64,000 nucleotides of DNA from Nymphaea colorata. Its lineage: Eukaryota; Streptophyta; Magnoliopsida; Nymphaeales; Nymphaeaceae. Below the pieces are notes generated by a model. That model did not search any database and was not told the origin of the DNA. It saw only the letters and a list, made by a program, of their open reading frames with translations. Both the position numbers and the translations under genes were made by a program. This document shows positions 20,150-29,764 of this stretch, piece after piece (the first letter of the stretch is position 1; every line of letters starts with the position of its first letter). The stretch covers positions 4,419,224 to 4,483,223 of the forward strand of contig NC_045141.1 in the NCBI RefSeq assembly GCF_008831285.2. The letters are read 5' to 3'.

Positions 20150-22934
20150 GCTAACAGGGCATCTCCCTAAACAAGTTGGCCACTTCCTGCCCAATCTCCA
20201 ATTTCTTGCAATGAGTGACAACAATTTTGATGGCCCTTTTCCACCATCTTTCCCCAATGCTACTAGTCTTCAAACTATGATTGCAAGACACAATAAATTC
20301 AGTGGGCCGATACCATTAGAATTAGGTAGTCTAGCTCATCTCAGGCACCTGTACATCTACATAAATAAGTTGACCAATGTACCTGGCAACCATGAGCTCT
20401 CCATTCTCACATCCTTCACCAACTGTCGACTGCTAGATGAAGTTGATCTATCACACAACCTTTTGAGTGGCATTCTTCCTGCCTCTGTTGGAAACCAGAC
20501 AACCACCTTGTTGAAACTTGACCTTTCCTCTAATCAGATTGAAGGTACTATCCCATTAGCCCTAGCCAACTTGACCAAGTTAATTGCCTTAGGTTTGAGA
20601 TCCACAAAATGAAAGGGCTCAATCCACCAAATATAGGACAGATGCATAGCTTACAGGTGTTGCTTCTTAACAACAATGCATTAGAAGGCCCAATCCGACT
20701 ATCAATCTACCAGTTGGTCCGCATGTATGATTTTGATATTGTATACAACATCCTAATTGGGTCAATGTCAAGCTCTATAAACAATCTCACTAGTTTGCAA
20801 AAGCTGGATCTTAGCTCAAACAATTTGTCATCAACACTACCGGCTGGTCTTTGTGAGTTGAAGGACTTGTTGGAGCTATACTTGCAGGACAACTCCTTCA
20901 CTGGTCACCTACCTTTGGGTTAGGTAATTTTGCCATGATGATCAACATGGATATCTCTGCAAACAAGCTGAGTGGAGAGTTGCCTGCATCATTATCAAAG
21001 CTCCAAATGCTACAGTATTTGAACATCTCTCACAACAAATTTGATGGTCACATTCCTGAACAACTTCAACACATGGTAAACAATGAAGCTATTGACCTTT
21101 CCCATAACAAGCTTTCTGGTGAGAAACCAAAATCATTGGAGAAACTTCAATACGTCCATGTCTTGGACTTGTCCATCAATCTATTGAAAGGAGAGATTCC
21201 AAGTGGTGGAAAGTTTGCAAACCTTTCTACCGAGTCATTCCTAGGGAACTATGCACTCTGTGGAGCTCCCAAATTCCATGTGCCAGTACGTTCAGATGGA
21301 GCGAAGAAGCACAATAATGTCAACATGCTCAGAGTTGATATTTTCTTAGCAAGTGTGGGCTTTGCACTTGTATTCATTGTTTGGATACTCATTGTTGTCG
21401 CAAAGTATAGAAAGGGGGGATTGGAGAAACATGATCAGGAGGTTGAAATATTTCGTGGAATTACCCTCCCAGTGATCACATACCGAATATTATCTCAAGC
21501 GACAAACAACTTCAGCAGTGCAAATTTTTTCGGGAGTGGAAGCTTTGGTTCAGTGTATAAAGGAATTTTAATGGATGGAACAATGGTGGCTGTTAAGGTC
21601 CTAAACTTGTTATCTGATAGAGCATCACAAAGTTTTGACATTGAATGCAATGTGATGTGCCAAATTAGACACCAAAACCTTCTTAGAGTCATCACATCTT
21701 GCTCAAGCGCAGATTTCAAGGCTTTAGTTCTCCAATGCATGCCCCTTGGGAGCCTAGAAGTCTGTCTGCACTCATCTGGCCAGCAGTTGAATCTCTTCGA
21801 AAGATTGGATATCATAATTGACGTTGCTTGTGCTCTAGAATATCTTCACCATGGTTGCTGGAAAACTATATTCATTGCGATCTAAAGCCAAGTAATGTGC
21901 TTCTAGATGAGAACATGACAGCAGATGTTGGTGACTTTGGCATTGCAAAGATGCTAGTTGGTCACAAATCTTCATCTCTTACAAGCACCCCTGGAACCAC
22001 CGAATACATTGCGCCAGGTACCAACTCTTAGTCCTATCATAAATTCTATGCTTGAACTGCTTCTTAGACAACTTTGTCCTGCTTACCATGGAAAGGAAGT
22101 TCTATCAACATCCATATTCCTTAATTTCCAAATATCAAGCTTTAATTTTAGATTACCAACCCATCGACAACTGATTACTTGGATTTTATTATGAAAAGAG
22201 AAAAATCAGATTAATAAGTAAAATTAATGGGGATGATGACTATGTAATTTTGCATTTGAATATGAGTCTGAATCCAACTAAGATAGTGAATATTAAACCT
22301 AATTATTCACACACATACACTAGTGCCAGCAAGTTTCCCTTTCGAGTATGTTTCTTTCTTTAGTAAAAATTCACTTCCTCCTTACAAATGCATGGAAACA
22401 AAAAATAGAGTTTCGTGTACACCATAAATGAAAATAAAATAATTAGTCCTAATTTTTTCATGGCTTCCTTTTTGTCTGAAACCATCTCATTAACGACAAT
22501 GTGCATTGTCTACTAAATATTTCCATGATCATGTCTGACCTTGTTGAGTGGATGAATTAGAATTCGGGGCCGCTGGAAAGGTGTCGACCAAAGCTGATGT
22601 CTACAGCTATGGGATTCTTCAGCTTGAGGTGTTTACTAGAAGAAAGCCTACCGATGAAAGTTTTAATGGGGACTTTACTTTGAGGCAGTGGGTGGCTGAA
22701 GCGTTTCTGCTTGCAATTTCAGATGTCATTGATGGTCATCTTCTGAAGCAAAATAACTGTGAAACGGTTTCAGATCATGCTGACGAAGGACATCTTCTGA
22801 AGAAAAATAACAGTGGAACTGTTCTAAATGAGCTGCTTGTTATGATCGTGGAGACGGGAATGTCATGTTCAATGAAAGCACCAACTGAGAGAATGGGCAT
22901 GAAGGAGGTGGTCGCCAGGCTTAAAACGATATGA
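20150..22934 (+). pseudogene. LRR-XII receptor kinase A, 5'-truncated and frameshifted
   Basis: The coding similarity starts mid-ectodomain at LTGHLPKQVG (20151). It lacks the signal peptide, N-cap and the first LRRs. About 13 LRRs follow, then GNYALCGAPKFHVP, a TM helix (IFLASVGFALVFIVWILIVV) and a kinase: [36 protein letters not shown] in place of HRD makes it a non-RD kinase, typical of pattern-recognition receptors such as EFR, FLS2 and Xa21. Frame breaks lie near 20605, 20922 and 21862, and each looks like a single-base loss compared with the sister copies. An intron runs 22018-22560 (CCAG|GTACC ... GAATTAG|AATTC); exon 2 reads [21 protein letters not shown] and ends at TGA 22932-22934. 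Exon 2 carries an in-frame 54-bp tandem duplication. The family assignment is strong. It cannot make a full receptor. Confidence 0.9.
22018..22560 (+). other. kinase A intron, phase 1, after I-A-P
   Basis: Donor G|GTACCA and acceptor AATTAG|AATTCGGGG. Position and phase equal the introns of copies B (29082-30065) and C (47873-49517), although the lengths differ (543, 984 and 1645 bp). Copies B and C share intron sequence; A's intron appears unrelated to theirs. Confidence 0.85.
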
Positions 22935-24010
22935 CGGAAGGCTTCCCCTATGGAAGAATGACAAAAATAAACCAATCCTTTACATTTATTTGGAAAACAA
23001 GGGATCTGCTTATGCTTCTGACTTATTATTGTGTTCCCCAACATCCTGCTATAAAAACTTTCTTTGAACAAAATGTGAGTAAAACAGTAAACGTTGTTCA
23101 ACAATTGGTGACATAGTTAACATCGATTGGCTAATGCACTTCCCCTTTTCTTTAACCTTACATGTCTTATAAAGTAGGAATCAACCTTCCATTAGCTGCT
23201 ATGAAAACAAATCGGTTGGGTCTTTATCTCCTATCCTAATTTAAAAACAAATTCAGATCCGACATTCATATGTATACATATCAATTCACATCTTTATTGG
23301 ACCCCACTGGAACAATGGACGCCCATTCTCATTCACTTATGAAAGCACATGACCAATCTAAACCTGTTTCCTCCAAATTTCTGCACCAAAAATGGATCCA
23401 AAATCAGGTCATGTGGTAGTTGAACTTAGTAAATCCATTTACATACCTAATCGAAGTGCATTCTCAGAAACAAATGATGTTTCATGACGTTGGTCAGGTC
23501 AACAAAGACATTTGGGTCAAGTTCAACCAGATCGAGTCTAAGATCCAGAATGAAGAATTCTTAGTACTACCAGAAAGCATTTGACAACTCACAAAAGTAC
23601 GCCTAACTTTTGTTATTAGAAAAACCATGCAGTTGTTCCATGGTAAACTAATATATATATAAAATTAATACCCTTTGAACGAACATGTTTTCTCGCCTAA
23701 TAATTCTATAATTAAGTTAAAGCAACATCAATTTTAATCTTTTATGATTTCATGCATTAATAAAAGGGCATAACTGGCGGGGACATTGTTAACCACGTAT
23801 TATGTTATTGGGTGCTGTCACAGTAGCCGATAATGGAAATTAATGAGCTAATTGATTTGTTTATATGGAAAGTACTTTTAGTATTTTCATCTTGATAGTT
23901 ATACACAAGCTTTGCAAATATCTTGTATTTCTTCTCATCCCCATATCTTTAGATAAATTTTCAAATGTTAACATCAACTTATTTAAAAAAATAAGTGTCC
24001 TCACCGTTTA
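22935..24010 (+). repeat. kinase 3' flank, inverted relative to 25800-26700 and 53640-54660
   Basis: It shares long stretches, reverse-complemented, with the DNA just beyond the stop of kinase D, including AAAAGGGCATAACTGG, the CGGCCACTGTGAC block and TTGTTATTA. So A and D derive from a duplication that included about 1 kb of downstream DNA. No gene is present. Confidence 0.75.
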
Positions 24011-24059
24011 TATTAACATAAAGCCACCATGATACACACCTTGCTATCTCACAGTAAAC

Positions 24060-25350
24060 TATAATAAACGCAGAAAAAACCATCTAACTACAAGAAGGTC
24101 CAAACTTTGACAACTTATGATATTTGGTAATCCATGGACAAGAATTTCGGAAGTGGAATGGAGGGAGGAAGGGTGTTCGAAAATGGCGGACCTTCTCGGG
24201 TTTCTGATGATCGATCCCTCCATGGTAAATCCTCGACGACAAGATCATGGGTGGAAATCTCTGGTTCTCATCATCAAGATTTCAGAAGTGGATGTCGAGC
24301 AACTCTCAATTCAGATGATAAATGGAACATCAATAATCAAGATCGCTTCAAAAGTTTGGGAAAAGATGAAGCGGCCCTTCCGTTGGACTGTGATTCGCTG
24401 TTCCATTGGAAACTTATAGAAGAATGACATTGCTATCGAAACACGCCTCTGGGATTAAGACATTGATATCGAAATCAGACTTTCAGACAAGGGATTGACA
24501 GAAAAATTTAGCACTCTATCAACTCACTCTATTTCGTAGATTTACTTTTAAGCTGTTTTACACTTTTTTCATTTTTCTTACAATTTTGCATGGAATGAAT
24601 GAATGGGAAAGCTCGCAATTTCCATTAAACTTTCTTAAAGTCCCCCCAAAAAGAAAACAAAACAAAATTGAAATTTAATAAAGGAGTGGAAGGAAGTGAA
24701 GATTTATCATTATGTCAGGAGAGCTAAGGAGTGGCAGGGAGAGAATAAGGAAAAAAATTTTGGGAAAAAATGAGGAGTTAACAAAGGAGAGACCCAGATC
24801 AAAAGCAGAACCAGAATTGGGGATAACAAGTTTCGGTTTCTCCATAGGCAGATGGAAGTTGAAAATGAACGCTAGACCCAGAAAGATTGGAATGCAGAGA
24901 TTACAGGAGACCAACAATTGCGGAGTAACTTGAAGACCAACCAGCTGGTGGGTGGCGAGAAGATATAGCAGGAGATGGAGAATCAATTGATAACAAAAAG
25001 AATCGAAGAGGAGAACCGTGAGTCCATATCAGGTTTGATTTAAAAAATAAAGTTCAGGATTCTTGTTGTTTGGATGGAATGAAAACTAGCAAAGAAATGA
25101 CTGGTTTGCAGAGTGAGGTTATGGTGAACAACTCACCACCAGGTTTGTCAAGGAGAGAAAATGGAAGAACAGCTGGTAAGAAAGGGAAGACAGATTGACG
25201 ATACTTCCACATAGGGAAACTTGATTCCAGAGTCATGAGGACAGGTTCGAGGCAGGAAAAAGGGAAACAGAGTCCACTACACCAAATATATCTGATGACG
25301 ACACTCTATTACGGAAACATCCAACATTTATTGGCTAATGCAGTTCCATT
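24060..25350 (+). pseudogene. LINE (plant L1-type) ORF1 remnant, copy 1, internally deleted
   Basis: It starts with the same 5' region as copy 2 (ACTATAATAAA, then AAGAAGGTCCAAAC). The N-terminal reading MDKNFGSGM and GGRVFENGGPSRVSD runs at 24134-24427. The central DUF4283 region seen in copies 2 and 3 is missing. Similarity to copy 3 resumes at about 24700-25230 (GKNEELTKERPRSKAEPELG and a Lys/Arg-rich part). ORF1 proteins of plant L1 elements bind RNA. No endonuclease or reverse transcriptase is visible. Together with copy 2 it forms the arms of an inverted duplication. Identification rests on the DUF4283 seen in the sister copies. Confidence 0.6.
25270..25319 (+). mobile_element. 50-bp insertion with CACTAC word, flanked by 7-bp repeat
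   Basis: The opposite arm (26700-26780, inverted) reads straight through GGGGAAACATCC. Here a 43-bp core containing CACTACACCAAATATATC and GATGACGACAC sits between two GGAAACA words. It resembles a CACTA terminus with subterminal GACGACAC motif, but a 7-bp duplication is not the 3 bp expected of CACTA elements. Confidence 0.5.
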
Positions 25351-26700
25351 TTTCTTCATCATTTCCAATAAATGCTTCAATTCTGGGGTCAACTCAGAAG
25401 TACCAGTCCTCTGGCAGCTGCACACATGGAGTCATTGCTGGGCTCAAGCTCGAGTTGAGCTGTATGACATCAGCAAAAGGTTGACTCGATTGACCAAAAT
25501 CGTGGCTTGAGCTTGACTCGAGCTGTACAAGATCAGCAAAAGGTTGACTCAGTAGACTAAATCATGGCTTGAGTTTGGCTTGTTTAAGTTCCTTTATCAA
25601 CTACCTTCAATTTTTTTGTTTTAAATTTGAAAATTAATAAAAAAGCTAAATTAAAAAAAATAGAGTCAAATTCATGTAATTCGAACTCGACTCCTTTATA
25701 AACTTGAGTTTCAAATCGAGTGTAACTGAACAAGTTTGAGTCGAGCTTGAGTTAGCTTGACTAATTGTACAGCCCTATCTATTCCCAAAGAATTTGGTAA
25801 GTTTATAGGAACATTTGAAAGTTTATCTAAATATATGGGGATTAGAAGAAAAGACAAGATATTTGCACTGTTGATTAAGACTAAACTTCTGCTAGTTACT
25901 AAATAGCTTACGTATAATTATTAAAATGAAAAGACTAAAAGCAGTTTCCATATAAAAAAATAAATTAACTCATTAATTTCCATTATCGGCCACTGTGACA
26001 ACACGAAATAACACACATACGTGGTTAACTATGTACCGACCAGTTATGCCCTTTTGTTAGTGCATAAAATCATAAAAGATTTAAATCGATGTTGTTTTTA
26101 CTTAATTATACAATGATTAGGCGAGAAAACATAGGCGAGCGTATAAGTTCGTTTAAAGGGTACTAATTATATATATATATATATATATATAGTAGTTTAT
26201 CACGGTAACGACATTGTGGCTTTTATAATAACAAAAGTTAGGTGTATTTTTGTGAGTTGCCAGATGCTTCCTGGTGGCACTAGGAATTCTCCATTCTGGA
26301 TCTCAGACTCCATCTGGTTGGATTTCGACCAAAGTCCCATTGCTGACCTGACCATCGTCATGAAACATCACTAATTGGGTTTTGTGAATCCACTTTGATT
26401 AGGTATGTAAAAAGATTTAGTAAGTTCAATTACCACTTGTCCTGATTTTGGATCCATTTTTGGTGCAGAAACTTGGAGCAAATGGGTTTAGATTGGTCAT
26501 GCATTTTCATAAGTTGAATGAGAATGGGAGTCCATTGTTCCAGTGGGATCCAATAAGAATGTGAAATGATACCTATACATATGTTTGTCGGATCTGAACT
26601 TGTTTTGAAATTAGGATAGGAGATAAAGACTCAACCGATTTGTTTTCATAGCAGCTAGTGGAAGGCTAATTCCTACCTTATTAGACATATGAGGAGAAGA
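25320..26700 (+). repeat. duplicated block shared with 53090-54600 and partly 58390-58830
   Basis: It is collinear with 53090-54600 in the same orientation. Shared landmarks are TTTCCAATAAATGCTTC, the Ser/Glu-like GCTCGAG tract with a roughly 66-bp duplicated word (AGCAAAAGGTTGACTC), CGGCCACTGTGAC and the GGATCCATTTTTGGTGCAG block. It corresponds to the distal 3' flank of a minus-strand kinase, but no kinase remains beside it: a LINE lies where the gene would be. Confidence 0.7.
26171..26193 (+). repeat. (AT)n microsatellite
   Basis: About eleven AT units. They are absent from the homologous site near 54055. Confidence 0.9.
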
Positions 26701-26739
26701 AAAATGGAACTGCATTAGCCAATAAATGTTGGATGTTTC

Positions 26740-27740
26740 CCCTTTTCCTGCCTCACCCTATCCTCATTACTGTGGACTCATGTTCCCCCTTGCCACTTCT
26801 TAGCTCTCCTGACATAATGATAGATCTTCACTTCCTTCCACCCATCTTTCTTTGCCACTGCCTCTTGAGAAGAAACCAACAATTGTTTCACTGTACACTG
26901 ACTTGTCATACGAGTATCTATTCGCTTTTAAAGGCAAGGAAATTTTAATATTACTCACATAGTCGATTTCTTGAAGAACAATTTCTCCCTCTTTCAATTC
27001 CAATTCAACCTCGGATTTTGGACTGAAATCCATTGCTACCTGCACACAAATTCTGCAAGCCCCATGCTTGACATCGATTGAGTATGGATGTCATCTTCCA
27101 TCGGTTCTCCCTATAGCGCTCAGGCAATAGCTTGGAAAGTGCTTTGATTCCATAAAAATACTGGCAAATTGGGAACCCTAATCTAGATTGGCACTCTCAT
27201 ATTCTCCTCAATAGATAAGGAACACCTTGGATCCCATCTGCTGGCAACCATCACTCTTCCACCCAGTTTCCATTGTCCCCTTCTAAAAACTATCCTGAGT
27301 TTGTCCTGACTGTGAACCCTTACAAGGAAAGCATACCTCCCTAAGAAAGAGAACTTAGGGTTTGCAACTTGTCTCCATGAACTTCTCAGATCATTAGCAA
27401 TGTAAGCATAAACAATGCTCTTCTTTTATAAGTCTCCAATGAAACAGCGAATAACAGTCCAATGAAAGGGCTACTTCATCTTTTCCAAACCCCTGAAGCG
27501 ATCTTGATTATTGGTGTTCTATTTATCATCTGAATTGAGAGTTGCTCAACGTCCACTTCTGAATCTTGATGATGAGAACCACAGATGGTAAATCAGAAAC
27601 ACGAGAAGGTCCGCCCTTTTCAAACACCCTTCCTCCGTCCATTCAACTTCCAAAATTCTTGTCCATGGATTACCAAATATCGTAAGTTGTCAAAGTTTGG
27701 ACCTTCTTTTAGTTAGATGATTTTTTCTGCATTTATTATA
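26740..27740 (-). pseudogene. LINE ORF1 remnant with DUF4283, copy 2
   Basis: On the minus strand the N-terminal MDKNFGS-like reading begins near 27665. Further on, the DUF4283 block reads FLGRYAFLVRVHSQDKLRI, then GQWKLGGRVMVASRWDPRCS, VPI-IRVPNLPV and GLAEFV-R-QW (27380-27040). This domain is characteristic of plant L1 LINE ORF1 and related host proteins. Several stops and frame changes break it. After about 26800 it joins directly to kinase 3'-flank DNA at GGAAACATCCAAC. The C-terminal part kept in copies 1 and 3 is deleted here. No reverse transcriptase follows. Confidence 0.68.
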
Positions 27741-28737
27741 GTTTAATCACTCAACTACTAGGTGTCTAAAGCTCACAAGCTACAAAATCTGCATATGCAT
27801 ATGCATCAACTTTCCTTTTCCTAGCTTGCAGGCTGCATTCTGTCTTTTTTCATGTTCGAACAATGCATATAACTGTCTATCTACATGTTCATGTTCATGT
27901 GTGCAACCCACTGAATGAGGCTTTCGGTTGTACAAATTGTATCTCATATTTTTGGTGGATTTATGCTGTTTTTTTAACACTTGAATGGAAAAAGTGATTG
28001 TCTTAAGCACTATGATGTTTGGTGAGCTTTAGTTGGATAATTATTCCGACTTTGCTATTGTTTTTTATATATGTAGAATGACAATGTCAACTATGTTTAT
28101 TTTGAGTGTCAGTGGTGTCAACGTCCAGTGCTACAAAAAGGGGTGACCAATGCACGAGTTGAAGCATAATAGTAGTGATAGTACTCTTAAGGCACTAAAA
28201 GCAAACCTTATACCCCTGGGGGACAAGAAATTGATTAGGAGCTTCGGCTCTCTACCGACTCATAGGTCCACTACACTCACCCAGATGGTCAATGAGCTTT
28301 CTACTTGGTAATGGCATTTGGGAATGAATTGGCCAACAAAATGAGTGAGAATACTGTTATCTCTTTCAACGTTGTTAATTTCAGATAGGGTTGCTTCCTC
28401 TCCTGCAGAAGTGAGAACCAAGCCAGGTTCTTTGTCGAACCAGGTCAAATTCAAGGTTTCATTATAAGCCAAATTGCCTAATGGCCTAGTTTACTATCTT
28501 CAAGTGTTTAATCACAAAAAGACCTTGACATGTTTTGGATTATTTTCTTAAGATCTCATCCTTCTCCTGGTCCAAGTTTCAACTTGCACACACACAACTA
28601 GCACATAAAAAATATAGTAATTGCATCTTCAAACTAGAAGAAGAGTGATATTAAATTGTGCCTATTTGTAACTGCCATCCTGCCCCGGAAATCTAATTGT
28701 ACATATTGATGTGGTTGAATTATCCTTTTGTCATTCT
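27741..28737. other. intergenic, 3' of kinase B
   Basis: No supported gene. A 70-codon minus-strand frame at 28260-28472 has no recognised motif. The TATGCATATGCAT word at 27790 is a short palindrome. Confidence 0.55.
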
Positions 28738-29720
28738 TCAAGTCTTCTGTCGTATCCTTAGCCCTGCAACCACTTCCTTCATTTCCATTCTCTCATTTGG
28801 AGACTCCCTTGAACACGACAAGCCTGTCTCCATGATCGTCATCAGCAGCTCATTCCTAGCAGCTGATCTTTCAGTTGCGGTATTGTTGCTTTCATCCAGA
28901 AGATGGCTGTCAATGACATCTGAAATTGCGACTGGAAATGCTTAAGCCACCCATTGCCTCAAACTAAAATTCCCATCAAACGGTTCATCAGTAGGTTTTC
29001 TTCTGGTAAACACCTCCAGCAGAAGAATTCCATAGCTATAGACATCAGCTTTGGCTGACACCTTTCCGGCCATCCCAAATTCTAAATCAACCACTCAACA
29101 ATATTAGACATGATTAGCAAGCACAATATAATTAGATAATGCTCATGTATGACACAATTGCCCTAATTGGTTTTGGGATAGAGGACTGGAAATTAATGGA
29201 GTTAAGAGCAATTGAACCTCCAATCCTGCCTTTCGCTTGTTGTGTTCTCATATATACATCTAAAAAGAATACAAGATTATGATTTAGAACTGAAGTCCTA
29301 GTCTTACAAGAATTCAAACATGTATGCATGTAAAATAGTTAATCAATGACCTTTACATTATTGAGCTAGGAACCATTTGAACATGTCTTTATGTGTGAAC
29401 TACCAGATCAAGATGATTAGATGGACCATGGGTGTTTGCACATCAATTAATATATTTATTGATATTATATTGCAAATCACAGAAGAGTATAGTTAGCTAA
29501 AGCACGTAAGCCAGGACCAATTTTTATATATATATATATATAATTGAAATCAATCGGCTACCAATGTTACTGATGACTCTTTTTCTTATTTTGTGACCCA
29601 AAAAAGAGTCTCAATACTAAAAACTGTAGCGAAAGCATTGACTATCATCAATGCATTTTTTTTCAGTGTTTTAAAAAATACAAAATTAAAAAAAGCTTAG
29701 TCAACTGATTTATAAATAAA

Positions 29721-29764
<44 letters not shown>

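Noticed and set aside
20150-22934. Kinase A as a functional short receptor kinase
   Set aside because: Three frameshifts in the LRR and kinase regions relative to the sister copies, and no signal peptide.
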